The notes under the pieces were generated by a model. That model was not told the origin of the DNA. It made no database searches and was given only the letters and a program-made list of their open reading frames with translations. Below are positions 52,430 through 61,673 of a stretch of 64,000 nt of DNA, one piece after another. Numbering within the stretch: position 1 is the first letter of the stretch; the number at the start of each line of letters is the position of its first letter. Source of the DNA: Lentzea kentuckyensis (GTDB lineage Bacteria; Actinomycetota; Actinomycetes; Mycobacteriales; Pseudonocardiaceae); the NCBI RefSeq assembly GCF_002150765.1, contig NZ_MUYM01000054.1, positions 61,009 through 125,008 of the forward strand, given 5' to 3'. A program made the translations under genes and the position numbers.

Positions 52430-53896
52430 ATGAAGTCGTGGGGGATGTTGGCGGTCGCCGCGGCGGCGATCACGTTCGGCTCGACGCTGGCGATGCCAGA
52501 CGTCGCGATCGCTGCTGCCGAGGGCGGGGTGGTCTGCGGAACGTACGAGGCCAACTCGAAGATCACGCGCACCGAGATCCTGGCGCGCTCGCGCACGTGG
52601 ATCAGCGCCCGTGTGCCGTACAGCCAGAGCGACTGCTTCGGCAACAAGTACGGCGCCTACCGCACCGACTGCTCCGGCTTCGTCTCGATGGCCTGGGGCC
52701 TGCGCATCTCCTACACGACCCACATTCTCGAGCAGGTCGCGCACCGCGTCGACTGGGCGGACCTCCGCCCCGGCGACGCGCTCAACGACCGCGAGAACCA
52801 CGTCGCGCTGTTCATCGGCTGGGCGGACGCCGCCAAGACGCGGCCGATCGTGCGCGAGCAGGCCGGGCCGGACGGCAGCCGTCCGGTGCAGCGGGTCTGG
52901 AGCGCGAGCACCGCCAAGCGGTACGTGCCGCTGCGCTACAACGGCATCGTCGAGGCCGGTGGCACCACGACCAGCGACACCCCGGTCACCGACAAGCCCG
53001 TCGTCACCTCCGGCCCGCAGATCTCCAACACCGGCCAGCAGCAGCTGGAGATCTACGCGCGCGCCGCGGACGGCACGATCATCACGAACTTCCACAAGAC
53101 GAGCCGCTGGAACGGCTGGCAGCAGCTCGGCGCCGAGATCTTCGCGAGTGACCCGGTCGCGCTGATGAACCCCGAGACGAAGATCGTCGAGGTGTTCGCG
53201 CGCGGCACGGACAACCGGATCTACCGCCGCGTCGACGGCAAGTGGCTCGCGCTCGGCGACACGGCCGTCGCGGGCAGCCCGGTGCTCAGGTGGAACGACA
53301 AGAACAAGGCCGTCGAGGTGTTCGCCCGCGGCACCGACGGAACCCTGCTGGCCTTCACGGACAAGTGGGCGCCGGTCGGCGACCGCAAGATCCAGGGCGA
53401 CCCGGCCGTCGCGGACAAGGACCTCTACGCGCGGTCCGCCGACGACAAGCTCGTCAAGTGGGACGGCACCTCCTGGCAGGACCAGGGCGAGACCAAGATC
53501 GTCAGCGACCCGAGCGTGGCCGTCGACCAGATCTTCGTCCGCACCGCCACCGGCAGCGTCGAGCAGTACGCGGCGGGTGTCTGGAAGTCGCTCGGCGGCA
53601 AGGGCACCGGGGCGCCGTCGGCGGTGTTCAACTCGACGACCGGCTCGATCGACGTCGTGCAGCTCGGTGAGGGCGGCATCGTCGAGCACTCGCGCGCGAC
53701 CGACAGCGGCTGGACCGCGTGGGCCAAGCTCGGCAACACCAAGGTGTCCGAGGCGCCGACCGCGATGTACCACGCGCAGACGAAGACCGTCGAGGTCTTC
53801 GCCCGCACCGACGACGGCAAGCTGATCCGCCGCTTCTACAAGGAGAAGGCGGGCTGGAGCCAGTGGGCGCTGCTGAGCGACCGCGGCATCAGCTGA
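52430..53896 (+). CDS. Secreted NlpC/P60-like hydrolase with seven-bladed propeller domain
   Basis: About 488 residues from ATG 52430. After a signal peptide (MLAVAAAAITFGSTLAMPDVAIAAA), an NlpC/P60-like domain (about 45-175) has catalytic DCSGF (Cys81) and ENHVALFIGW (His124). Residues 188-488 hold seven repeats of the VEVFARGTDNRIYRR...W type, as in PLL-like and fucose-lectin propellers. The catalytic part could cleave peptidoglycan or another amide, with the propeller binding a glycan. The start is preceded by a weak ribosome site. Confidence 0.87.
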   Translation: MKSWGMLAVAAAAITFGSTLAMPDVAIAAAEGGVVCGTYEANSKITRTEILARSRTWISARVPYSQSDCFGNKYGAYRTDCSGFVSMAWGLRISYTTHILEQVAHRVDWADLRPGDALNDRENHVALFIGWADAAKTRPIVREQAGPDGSRPVQRVWSASTAKRYVPLRYNGIVEAGGTTTSDTPVTDKPVVTSGPQISNTGQQQLEIYARAADGTIITNFHKTSRWNGWQQLGAEIFASDPVALMNPETKIVEVFARGTDNRIYRRVDGKWLALGDTAVAGSPVLRWNDKNKAVEVFARGTDGTLLAFTDKWAPVGDRKIQGDPAVADKDLYARSADDKLVKWDGTSWQDQGETKIVSDPSVAVDQIFVRTATGSVEQYAAGVWKSLGGKGTGAPSAVFNSTTGSIDVVQLGEGGIVEHSRATDSGWTAWAKLGNTKVSEAPTAMYHAQTKTVEVFARTDDGKLIRRFYKEKAGWSQWALLSDRGIS

Positions 53897-53910
53897 TCAG
53901 CGTCTTGAAC

Positions 53911-53931
53911 GGGGCGCCTCAGAGGCGCCCC
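53911..53931. terminator. Short bidirectional terminator hairpin
   Basis: A 9-bp GC-rich stem (53911-53919 with 53923-53931) with a CAG loop. It follows the propeller-protein stop and overlaps the stop codon of the convergent nucleoside hydrolase. No long U-tract. Confidence 0.6.
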
Positions 53932-54821
53932 ACCGCGTCGATCACCAGGTCGAAGAACCGGGCCACGTCCAGCCCCACCGCGACCTGGGCGTTCGGTGGC
54001 TGCCCCAGCCGGCCGTGCAGATCGACGACCGTCGCGCCCCGCGTGAACGTCCCCGTGGTCTCGATCCCCACGAACGCCTCGACGCACGTCACCAGCGTCG
54101 GATCGATCACCCGCGCCACCGCCACCGGGTCGTGCAACGGCGGCGCCTCGAACCCGAACACGTCGCGGTAGGTCGCCGCGAAGAACGTCATCAGGTCGCC
54201 GCAGATGCGTCCGAGCGGCCCCAGCGCGTTCAACTGAGCAACGATTCCCGGCGTCACCAGTGCCTGGTGCGTCACGTTCAACCCGATCATCGTGACCGGC
54301 ACACCGCTGCCGAAGACGATCGCGGCGGCCTCCGGATCGACGTAGATGTTGAACTCCGCGTACGGCGTGGTGTTGCCGCGCTCGGTCGACCCGCCCATGA
54401 GCACGATCTCGCGCACGGCAGAGGTGCCGTAACGGGTCAGATAAGCAGCCACGTTCGTCAGTGCGCCCGTGGCGATCAACGTCGCCGGCATGTTCCGGTG
54501 CATCACGTCGATCGCGTGTTCCTCCACCACGTCCACAGTGATCGAGCCGAACGCCGGTCCGTCCATTCCGGACTCGCCGTGGATGTCCTCCGCCACGTAC
54601 AAGGGCCGTACCAACGGCCGTGCGCACCCACGTGCGATCGGCACCGAAATTCCGGCGGCCGAACAGATCCGTTGTGCATTTAGCGTGACCTTGTCGAGCG
54701 TCTGGTTCGCGGCGACAGTCGTGATCGCGCGGAGGTCGATCTCGGGCGAGCCGGCGGCCAGCAGGATCGCGATCGCGTCGTCGTGGCCGGGGTCGCAGTC
54801 GAGCACCACAGGGGTCGGCAT
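53919..54821 (-). CDS. Nucleoside hydrolase (IunH-type)
   Basis: A 300-residue protein from ATG 54821. The calcium-binding signature is VVLDCDPGHDDAIAILLAAG (DxDPGxDD), with TNVAAYLTRY and EFNIYVDPEAAAIVF as further family motifs, the latter carrying the substrate aspartate. It hydrolyses ribonucleosides to base and ribose; specificity is unknown. It is divergent from the sugar-uptake operon, which might share regulation and the fate of a sugar. Confidence 0.93.
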   Translation of the reverse strand: MPTPVVLDCDPGHDDAIAILLAAGSPEIDLRAITTVAANQTLDKVTLNAQRICSAAGISVPIARGCARPLVRPLYVAEDIHGESGMDGPAFGSITVDVVEEHAIDVMHRNMPATLIATGALTNVAAYLTRYGTSAVREIVLMGGSTERGNTTPYAEFNIYVDPEAAAIVFGSGVPVTMIGLNVTHQALVTPGIVAQLNALGPLGRICGDLMTFFAATYRDVFGFEAPPLHDPVAVARVIDPTLVTCVEAFVGIETTGTFTRGATVVDLHGRLGQPPNAQVAVGLDVARFFDLVIDAVGRL

Positions 54822-54855
54822 GGACCCATCCTGCCGTTCATGTCCATGAAACAGC

Positions 54856-54923
54856 CGAAAAGGTTTTCGCGAGCTCTTGACGAGGTCAGGGCCGGTGCGG
54901 CTAGCGTGGGGAAACCGTTTACC
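54856..54923 (+). promoter_or_regulatory. Promoter with two LacI/GntR-like operators before the sugar operon
   Basis: CGAAAAGGTTTTCG (54856-54869) lies just before TTGACG (54877-54882); TAGCGT (54902-54907) is 19 bp on; GGGAAACCGTTTACC (54909-54923), close to LacI-type operators, lies between the -10 and the SD. The arrangement fits a repressible promoter. No LacI gene is in the window. Confidence 0.6.
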
Positions 54924-54935
54924 GGGGAGGTCCTG

Positions 54936-56201
54936 ATGGCCCGCAGGCGCTACGCAGTGGTCGGCACCGGGGCGCGGGCGGAGCGGCACATCCACGCCAT
55001 CGCGGTCGAGCACGCCGACACCTGTCAGCTCGTCGCGTTCGCCGACGTGAACCGCACCCGGATGAAGGTCCACAACGACCGGCTCGCTGAACTGGGGGTC
55101 GAGCCGGTCCCCGCGTACGACGCGGAAGACTTCCTCAGGATGCTCGACGAGCAGCAGGTCGACGTGGTGGTGGTGACCACCGTCGACCGCTTTCACGACA
55201 TGTACGTCGTCGAGGCACTGGACGCCGGTCGCGACGTCGTGACGGAGAAGCCGATGACGACGGACGTCCCGTCGGCCGGCAAGATCCTGGACGCGGTGCA
55301 CCGCAACGACGGCAACGTCACCGTCACGTTCAACTACCGCTACAACCCGATCCACGAGAAGGTCCGCGCGCTGCTGGCGGACGGCGCGGTCGGAGAGATC
55401 GGGTCCGTGCACTTCGAGTGGCTGCTCGACACCCGGCACGGCGCCGACTACTTCCGCCGCTGGCACCGCGACAAGGCCAACTCCGGCGGCCTCATGGTGC
55501 ACAAGGCGACCCACCACTTCGACCTGCTCAACTGGTGGGTCGGTTCGGTGCCGGAGACCGTGTACGCGCACGGCCGGTTGTTCTTCTACGGAGAGGAAAA
55601 CGGCAAGCGGCACGACTACACCGACGACGACCGGTTCGAGCTGAAGCTGGAGCAGAACGACTGGCTCAAGAAGCTCTACCTCGACGCCAGGCACGAGGAC
55701 GGCTACCGCCGCGACCAGAACCCGTTCGAGCCCGGTGTGTCCATTGAGGACGACATGTCGGTGCTCGTCCGCTACGCCAGCGGCGCGAACCTCACGTATC
55801 ACCTCACGGCGTACTCGCCGTGGGAGGGATACCGCTTGATGGTCAATGGCAGCAAGGGGCGTCTCGAACTCGAAGTCGTCGAGAACTCCTGGGTGTCGAG
55901 CCAGCACCCGGCGGTGCACGGTGTGAACGCCAACCCGGAGCAGGGGTGGGCGAAGCTGTCCGTGCAGCGCCTGTTCGAAGAACGGGAGGAGATCCCGCTG
56001 GAGTACGACCGGGATGGTCACGGTGGTGCCGACCAACGCATGGTCGACGCGCTGTACGGGCCGCCCGGGCAGGACGACCCGTTGGGACGCAAGGCAACGC
56101 ACTACGACGGCGCGCTCTCGCTGCTGACTGGTTTCGCCGCCAACCGCAGCTTCGAGACCGGGGAACCGGTCCGCGTCGTCGACGTCATCGACCTCAGATG
56201 A
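54936..56201 (+). CDS. Gfo/Idh/MocA-family oxidoreductase
   Basis: A 421-residue NAD(P)-dependent enzyme from ATG 54936, with GGGGAGG five bases upstream. The Rossmann motif is YAVVGTGARAERHIHAI, the EKP motif is VVTEKPMTT with the catalytic lysine, and GGLMVHKATHHFDLLNWW holds the family active-site histidine region. It would oxidise or dehydrate a sugar or inositol taken up by the operon's transporter. First gene of the operon; its TGA overlaps the next reading frame. Confidence 0.92.
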   Translation: MARRRYAVVGTGARAERHIHAIAVEHADTCQLVAFADVNRTRMKVHNDRLAELGVEPVPAYDAEDFLRMLDEQQVDVVVVTTVDRFHDMYVVEALDAGRDVVTEKPMTTDVPSAGKILDAVHRNDGNVTVTFNYRYNPIHEKVRALLADGAVGEIGSVHFEWLLDTRHGADYFRRWHRDKANSGGLMVHKATHHFDLLNWWVGSVPETVYAHGRLFFYGEENGKRHDYTDDDRFELKLEQNDWLKKLYLDARHEDGYRRDQNPFEPGVSIEDDMSVLVRYASGANLTYHLTAYSPWEGYRLMVNGSKGRLELEVVENSWVSSQHPAVHGVNANPEQGWAKLSVQRLFEEREEIPLEYDRDGHGGADQRMVDALYGPPGQDDPLGRKATHYDGALSLLTGFAANRSFETGEPVRVVDVIDLR

Positions 56202-56209
56202 GGAGACCA

Positions 56210-57475
56210 GTGAAAGCGCACAAGGTTGTGGGCTTAGTACTCGGCGCAGCGCTGATGGCGTCGGGTTGTGGCGGCGGTTCCAGCGCGGACGGTCAGACCG
56301 AGATCCGGTTCATCTGGTGGGGCAACGACGACCGCGCCAAGGTGACGAACGAGGCGGTGCGGCTGTTCGAGAGCCGCAACACGAACATCAAGGTCGCGAC
56401 GTCGTTCCAGAACTTCCAGAACTACTTCGAGAAGCTCTCCACCGAGATCGCGGGCGGCAACGCGCCGGACGTGATCCAGATGGACTACCGCTACCTCAAC
56501 GAGTACGCGGGCCGCAACGTGCTGCTGGACCTCACCCCGTACGTGGGCAAGGAGATCCGCACGGCCGACTGGAACTCCGGTTTCGTCGGCAGCGGCAAGC
56601 TGAACGGCAAGCAGGTCGCGATGCCGTTGGCGCAGAACGCCACCACGATCGTCTACGACCCGAAGCTGTTCGCCGCGGCGGGCGTGGCCGAACCGAAGAT
56701 CGGCTGGACCTGGGCCGACTACAAGGAGATCGCCGGCAAGATCCAGGCGAGCACCGGTGGCAAGGTCGCGGGCTCCACGGACTTCGGCGGCACCGAGGAC
56801 GTCTTCGAGACCTGGCTGCGGCAGCGCGGCAAGGCCCTCTACAACGACGGCAAGCTCGGTTATTCGAAGGACGACCTGAAGGCGTTCTGGCAGTTGTCCA
56901 AGGACTTCCGCGACGCGCAGGCCACGACCCCGGCCGAGTTGGTGACGACGCTGAACGCCGGTGCGGAACAGACCCCGATGGGCAAGAAGCTCTCCGCGTC
57001 CGAACACAGCTACGACAGCCTCTACGGTGGTTACAACACGGTGCGTCCGGACGAGCTCAAGCTCGGCCCGTACCCGAGTGACAGCAAAGAAGTGCTCGGT
57101 TCGTACCGCAAGCCGTCGCAGCTGATCAGCGCGTCGGCCCGCACCAAGAACAAGGACGCGGCGGTCAAGCTCATCGACTTCCTGCTCAACGACCCGGACG
57201 CGGGCAAGATCCTCGGCGCGAACCGCGGCCTGCCGGCGAACCTGAAGATCCGTGCGGCCGTGGCGCAGAACCTCAGCGGTGCCAACAAGGTGATCTTCGA
57301 GTACCAGAGGTCGGTCGATGCGAAGCTCGGTGACGCCCCGCCCGCCCCGCCGAAGGGTGACGGCGCGATCTACAAGCTGATGCAGCGCAAGCACGAGGAG
57401 GTCGTCTTCGGCAAGAAGACGATCGACCAGGCGTTGGACGAGTTCTGGCGCGACGCGGAAGAGGCGCTGAAGTAG
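56210..57475 (+). CDS. Sugar ABC transporter substrate-binding lipoprotein
   Basis: About 421 residues from GTG 56210, which has GAGGAG four bases upstream; ATG 56198 would add four residues. Lipobox ASGC gives the lipid-anchored cysteine. The MalE-type fold is seen in EIRFIWWGNDDRAKVTNEAVRLFE and DYRYLNEYAGRNVLLDLTPYVGK. It captures the sugar for the two permeases that follow, with one-base and four-base overlaps. Confidence 0.92.
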   Translation: MKAHKVVGLVLGAALMASGCGGGSSADGQTEIRFIWWGNDDRAKVTNEAVRLFESRNTNIKVATSFQNFQNYFEKLSTEIAGGNAPDVIQMDYRYLNEYAGRNVLLDLTPYVGKEIRTADWNSGFVGSGKLNGKQVAMPLAQNATTIVYDPKLFAAAGVAEPKIGWTWADYKEIAGKIQASTGGKVAGSTDFGGTEDVFETWLRQRGKALYNDGKLGYSKDDLKAFWQLSKDFRDAQATTPAELVTTLNAGAEQTPMGKKLSASEHSYDSLYGGYNTVRPDELKLGPYPSDSKEVLGSYRKPSQLISASARTKNKDAAVKLIDFLLNDPDAGKILGANRGLPANLKIRAAVAQNLSGANKVIFEYQRSVDAKLGDAPPAPPKGDGAIYKLMQRKHEEVVFGKKTIDQALDEFWRDAEEALK

Positions 57476-58377
57476 TGGTGCTCGCCGAGCGGGTCTCTCC
57501 CGCACCGGTGAAGTCGGCCGCCGAGGGCGCGCCCCCTCGGCGGCCGAACAACTCACAGGGCGTCGCGTATCTGTTCTTGGGGCCGTGGCTGCTCGGCGCG
57601 ATCGGCCTCACCGTCGCACCGATGGTCGTGTCGCTGTACTTGTCGTTCACCGACTACGACCTGTTCAACTCGCCACGATGGGTCGGCCTCGACAACTACG
57701 CGAAGCTCTTCGGAGACGACCCGCGCTACCTGCAGTCGGTCGGCGTGACACTGCGGTACGTCGTGTGGTCCGTGCCGTTGAAACTGGTGCTCGCGCTGGC
57801 CGTCGCGCTGTTGCTGAACTCGTTGCGCGGCAAGGGGCAGGCGTTCTTCCGTTCAGCCTTCTACGCGCCTTCGCTGCTGGGCGCCTCGGTCGGACTGGCG
57901 CTGGCGTGGCGGGCGATCTTCGACACCTGGGTGGACACGCCGGACTACGCGTTGATCACCATCGTGCTGCTGTCCGCGTGGCAGTTCGGCGCCCCGATGG
58001 TGATCTTCCTGGCCGGGCTCCAGCAGATCCCGCGCGACCTGGTCGACGCGGCCGCGGTGGACGGCGCGGGCTGGTGGCGCCGGTTGTGGTCGATCACGTT
58101 GCCGATGCTGTCGCCGGTGCTGTTCTTCAACCTCGTGCTGGAGACGATCCACGCGTTCCAGGCGTTCACGCAGGCGTTCGTGGTGAGCGGCGGACGCGGC
58201 GGACCGGCCGACTCGACGTTGTTCTACACGCTCTACCTGTACGAGCGCGGGTTCACGGAGTTCCGCATGGGTTACGCGTCGGCCATGGCGTGGGTGCTGC
58301 TGGTGGCGATCGCGCTGATCACCGCGGTGCTGTTCCGGACGTCGCGGTACTGGGTGTTCTACGGGGACGAACGATGA
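57475..58377 (+). CDS. Sugar ABC transporter permease (MalF-type)
   Basis: A 300-residue permease from GTG 57475. Six helices are visible; the EAA loop DAAAVDGAGWWRRLWSITLPML docks to the ATPase. LPPLKLVL-type segments and TDYDLFNSPRWVGLDNYAKLF are typical of the MalF branch. It overlaps the following permease by 4 bp. Confidence 0.93.
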   Translation: MVLAERVSPAPVKSAAEGAPPRRPNNSQGVAYLFLGPWLLGAIGLTVAPMVVSLYLSFTDYDLFNSPRWVGLDNYAKLFGDDPRYLQSVGVTLRYVVWSVPLKLVLALAVALLLNSLRGKGQAFFRSAFYAPSLLGASVGLALAWRAIFDTWVDTPDYALITIVLLSAWQFGAPMVIFLAGLQQIPRDLVDAAAVDGAGWWRRLWSITLPMLSPVLFFNLVLETIHAFQAFTQAFVVSGGRGGPADSTLFYTLYLYERGFTEFRMGYASAMAWVLLVAIALITAVLFRTSRYWVFYGDER

Positions 58378-59201
58378 AGCGGGTACTGGTCTTCCTGCTG
58401 TGCCTGGCCGCGCTGGCGTTGGTGTTGTACCCGATCGTGTGGCTGATCTCGGCGTCGCTCACACCGGTCGAGGACCTGGTCGCGAACCTGCGGTCGCTGT
58501 TCCCCGGACGTGTGACCACCGACGGGTATCGAGGTGCTCTCGAGGGTGCGGGCGGCGAGTCGTTCTGGACGTTCCTGGGCAACTCGACGATCGTGGCGAG
58601 CGGCGCGGTGATCGGCAACGTCGTCTCGTGCTCGCTGGCGGCGTACGCGTTCGCCCGGCTGCGGTTCCGGCTCAGCGGCCCGCTGTTCGCGTTCGCGCTG
58701 GTCACGATCATGCTGCCCGCGCACGTCACGCTGATCCCGCAGTACGTGGTGTTCCAGCGGCTGGAGATGATCGACACCTTCGTGCCGCTGATCCTGCCGA
58801 AGCTGCTGGCGACCGACGCGTTCTTCGTGTTCCTCATGGTGCAGTTCATGCGGGGCATCCCGTACGAACTGGACGAGGCCGCGAAGATCGACGGGTGCGG
58901 GCCGATCCGCAACTACCGGTACGTGGTGCTGCCGCTGTCCCGCCCGGCGATGGTCACGACGGCGATCTTCACGTTCATCTGGACCTGGAACGACTTCTTC
59001 GCGCAACTGATCTACCTGTCCTCGACCGAGAACTACACGATCCCGATGGGGCTGCGGCTGTTCATCGACCAGACGTCGTCGTCCTCGTACGGGCCGATGT
59101 TCGCGATGTCGGTGCTGTCACTGGTGCCCATCGGGCTGTTCTTCCTGGCGTTCCAGCGGTTCCTGGTCGCCGGGGTGGCCACGACGGGGTTGAAGGGATG
59201 A
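58374..59201 (+). CDS. Sugar ABC transporter permease (MalG-type)
   Basis: A 275-residue permease from ATG 58374. The conserved docking loop is DEAAKIDGCGPIRNYRYVVLPLSRPAMV; MLPAHVTLIPQYVVFQRLEMIDTF and WTWNDFFAQLIYLSS are hallmark MalG segments. No ATPase gene follows, so a shared MsiK-type ATPase encoded elsewhere probably drives transport. Confidence 0.94.
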   Translation: MKRVLVFLLCLAALALVLYPIVWLISASLTPVEDLVANLRSLFPGRVTTDGYRGALEGAGGESFWTFLGNSTIVASGAVIGNVVSCSLAAYAFARLRFRLSGPLFAFALVTIMLPAHVTLIPQYVVFQRLEMIDTFVPLILPKLLATDAFFVFLMVQFMRGIPYELDEAAKIDGCGPIRNYRYVVLPLSRPAMVTTAIFTFIWTWNDFFAQLIYLSSTENYTIPMGLRLFIDQTSSSSYGPMFAMSVLSLVPIGLFFLAFQRFLVAGVATTGLKG

Positions 59202-59674
59202 CGCGCGAACGACTGGAGGTCCTCGCCGACACCCTGCTGATCGGGGTGTTCGTGTTCGTGGCGTCGCTCCCGCTGGTGACCGCGTTCTCGGCGTTCGAAG
59301 CGGCGTGCGCCGTCCTGCGGGACGGTCTGCCGGTGGGGCGGTTCTGGTCGTTGCTGCGCGTTCGGTGGGTGCCGGGTGTGGTGTTCGCGGTGGTGGGCTC
59401 GGTGCTGGTGGTGGACGTCGTGCTGGTGGTGACCGTGTTGCCCGCGCCGTTGCCCGTCCGGCTCGCCGTGCTGGCCGCCGCTTCCGCCATCGGGGCATGG
59501 ATCCTGTCGCAAGCGTGTCTCGGTTGGCGCGGCGGATTGAAATTCGCAGCACCTCGGCCGATGCTGATGGCCGCGTTGGTGGTCGCCGGAGTGCTGGTGT
59601 GGGCCCTGCCTCCGCTGGCGGTGGTGATCGGCGGACCCCTGGCGCTGGCGGCGGAGTCCACCCGAGAAGGGTGA
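59198..59674 (+). CDS. DUF624 (YesL-type) membrane protein
   Basis: A 158-residue protein with four hydrophobic helices (LADTLLIGVFVFVASLPLVTAF, WVPGVVFAVVGSVLVVDVVLVVTV and two more). The sequence resembles the DUF624/YesL family, commonly in sugar-ABC operons. Function unknown, perhaps assembly or sensing. Coupled to malG by ATGA. Confidence 0.75.
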   Translation: MTRERLEVLADTLLIGVFVFVASLPLVTAFSAFEAACAVLRDGLPVGRFWSLLRVRWVPGVVFAVVGSVLVVDVVLVVTVLPAPLPVRLAVLAAASAIGAWILSQACLGWRGGLKFAAPRPMLMAALVVAGVLVWALPPLAVVIGGPLALAAESTREG

Positions 59675-59679
59675 GGACG

Positions 59680-60729
59680 ATGCGTGTTGCTCTGGTCGGC
59701 GCTCGGGGGCACGGGGCACGGCACGTGGAGAACCTGCTCCGGCTCGGGCACGACGGGGTCGCCACCTTCGTCGGCGTCGTCGACGTGGCGGACGTGGGGG
59801 ACGTGCCGGTGCCGTCCTACCCCGACCTGCCGGCGCTGGCCGCCGAACTGCACCCCGAGATCGTGGTGATCTCCTCGCCGCCCTCGACCCATCGGGAGCT
59901 CGTGCTCGACGCGTTCGAGCTCGGCTGCGACGTGCTCGTGGAGAAGCCCGCGCTGCTGTCGGTGACCGACTACGAAGAGATCGCGGCGGCGGCGGTGAAG
60001 CGCGGGCTGGTGTGCCAGGTCGGGTTCCAGTCGCAGGGGACGGGGTCGTACCGGCGCCTGTGCTCGTTGATCGGCTCCGGCGCGTTGGGCGACATCTCCG
60101 GCATCGGCGCTGCGGGCCGTTGGGTACGCACGGACTCCTACTACGAGCGCGCGAAGTGGGCCGGTCGGCAGGGCGAGGACGGGACGTTGGTGAACCCGTT
60201 CGCGCACGCCCTGCAGAACGCTCTGTTGCTCGCCGACGTCGAGGAGCGTTCGGACATCGCTGTCGAGTTGGAGCTGTTCCGTTGCCGCGACACGATCACC
60301 TCCGACGACACGGCCTGTGTCCGCGTGACGGCTGATGGCGTGCCTCCGGTCGTGGTCGCCACCACGCTGTGCGCCTCGACATCGTTGCCACCGGTCGTGC
60401 TGGTGCACGGCTCGTTGGGACAGGCCGTGTGGTGGTACGACGACGACCGGTTGACGGTCAACGACCACAAGATGGCCGTGCCACCACCGGTCGACCTCCT
60501 GGAGAACCTGATCCGGCACCGGCAGACCGGCGAACCTCTCGTCGCCCCACTGGCCGCCGCGCGGGCGTTCACGTCCGTTGTGGAGCAGTGCGGCAAGACC
60601 GACGTTCCCCTGCTGCCCGCCCGCCGCATGGGCGATCGGGTGATCCTCGACGGCATCGACGAGGTCGTCGTGCGCGCCGCCGAGAAGATCGCGACTTTCG
60701 ACGAGCTGGGCTGCGGTTTCGGGCGGTAG
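59680..60729 (+). CDS. Second Gfo/Idh/MocA-family oxidoreductase
   Basis: A 349-residue enzyme from ATG 59680, 5 bp after the DUF624 gene. Rossmann motif VALVGARGHGARHVENLL (GxxGHG type), EKP motif VLVEKPALL, and NPFAHALQNALLL in the catalytic region, where the family histidine is present. Together with the first oxidoreductase it may perform sequential oxidation steps on the imported sugar. Last gene of the operon. Confidence 0.9.
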   Translation: MRVALVGARGHGARHVENLLRLGHDGVATFVGVVDVADVGDVPVPSYPDLPALAAELHPEIVVISSPPSTHRELVLDAFELGCDVLVEKPALLSVTDYEEIAAAAVKRGLVCQVGFQSQGTGSYRRLCSLIGSGALGDISGIGAAGRWVRTDSYYERAKWAGRQGEDGTLVNPFAHALQNALLLADVEERSDIAVELELFRCRDTITSDDTACVRVTADGVPPVVVATTLCASTSLPPVVLVHGSLGQAVWWYDDDRLTVNDHKMAVPPPVDLLENLIRHRQTGEPLVAPLAAARAFTSVVEQCGKTDVPLLPARRMGDRVILDGIDEVVVRAAEKIATFDELGCGFGR

Positions 60730-60764
60730 TCTCCCGCCGGGTCCGCTGTGTTCGGGGAGTTGCG

Positions 60765-61280
60765 TTGGACACCTACATCGACTTGAAGGACGTCCGGCTG
60801 ACTGGCCACGTGAGCCAGGGCTTGATCGCGCTCGTCGCGGCCGAGTCGGTCTGGGGCACGGTCAACGACTGGCGGGGCGGGTCGTCCTCGTGGAGCTTCC
60901 TCGCCATCGTGCTGGTCCTGCCCGCGGCCGTGGCGTTCCTGCTGTGGTTCCGCGCCGCCACCCACAACGCCGAGGCGATCGCCCTGCACGGCGTGCGGAT
61001 GATGCCGCAGGTGTGGAAGGCCAGTGACCCCGAGCAGCGCGACGTGCCGTTCGACCAACGCGTGGCGAGTCCCTTGATCCGGCCCTGGCAGTACACGTTC
61101 CTCGCCATGGTGATGTGCGACATACTCGAGTCGCTGCTCCTCGACACACCGGCCTACGTGGTGTTCTCGACGCTGTCGACCCTATGTGCGCTGGTAGCGG
61201 CCGGTTTGGCGGTCTTCCTGATCTGGCGGATCTCGTCCATGCAGCAGCGATTCGCCGTTCCGCAGCGCAAGCGACACTAG
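60765..61280 (+). CDS. DUF4328-like membrane protein
   Basis: A 171-residue protein from TTG 60765, with GGGGAG five bases upstream. Four hydrophobic segments are present; WYTFLAMVMCDILESLL-type and final RISSMQQRFAVPQRKRH tail are seen. It resembles the DUF4328 family found singly in many actinobacteria; function unknown. The start choice rests on the ribosome site and frame. Confidence 0.65.
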   Translation: MDTYIDLKDVRLTGHVSQGLIALVAAESVWGTVNDWRGGSSSWSFLAIVLVLPAAVAFLLWFRAATHNAEAIALHGVRMMPQVWKASDPEQRDVPFDQRVASPLIRPWQYTFLAMVMCDILESLLLDTPAYVVFSTLSTLCALVAAGLAVFLIWRISSMQQRFAVPQRKRH

Positions 61281-61377
61281 GTCACCGGATGCGGTAGACT
61301 CTTCGCTGGTTGCGGTTTTGTGTTCGTGTCATTTCACGCTCGCCGAACTTCAGTTGCGAGCGATTCTCCTTCTTAGC

Positions 61378-61430
61378 GGTTGGGGCGGTCAGCTCACGAC
61401 CAACCACTGGAGCGGCCACAAAGTGTGGTC
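61378..61430 (+). promoter_or_regulatory. Structured leader of the cold-shock gene
   Basis: Two hairpins in the leader: GGTT..GGTC paired with GACC-AACC across 61378-61405, and GGCCACA-AAG-TGTGGTC at 61414-61430. A TAGACT -10-like box at 61295-61300 would give a transcript with about 150 nt of 5' leader. A temperature-responsive role is possible, as in cspA mRNAs. Confidence 0.5.
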
Positions 61431-61457
61431 TGCTCTTCAGCATTGAAGGAGCAGTAC

Positions 61458-61661
61458 ATGGCAAACGGCACCGTCAAGTGGTTCAACGCCGAAAAGGGCT
61501 TCGGCTTCATCGCCCCCGAGGACGGCGGCGCTGACGTCTTCGTCCACTACTCGGCCCTCAACGGCGGCGGCTACCGCAGCCTCGAGGAGAACCAGAAGGT
61601 CTCGTTCGACGTCACGCAGGGCCAGAAGGGCCCGCAGGCGACGAACGTCACCGCTCTCTGA
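61458..61661 (+). CDS. Cold-shock-domain RNA-binding protein
   Basis: A 67-residue CspA-type protein from ATG 61458 with AGGA upstream. RNP1 is KGFGFI, RNP2 is VFVHY, and GTVKWFNAEKG starts the five-stranded barrel. It binds single-stranded RNA or DNA and melts structure, for example in cold. A strong terminator follows directly. Confidence 0.97.
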   Translation: MANGTVKWFNAEKGFGFIAPEDGGADVFVHYSALNGGGYRSLEENQKVSFDVTQGQKGPQATNVTAL

Positions 61662-61673
61662 CGTTGTTTCACG

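Noticed and set aside
49540..52647. 1035-codon minus-strand frame opposite the AfsR-type gene
   Set aside because: Shadow of the real gene; low-complexity translation.
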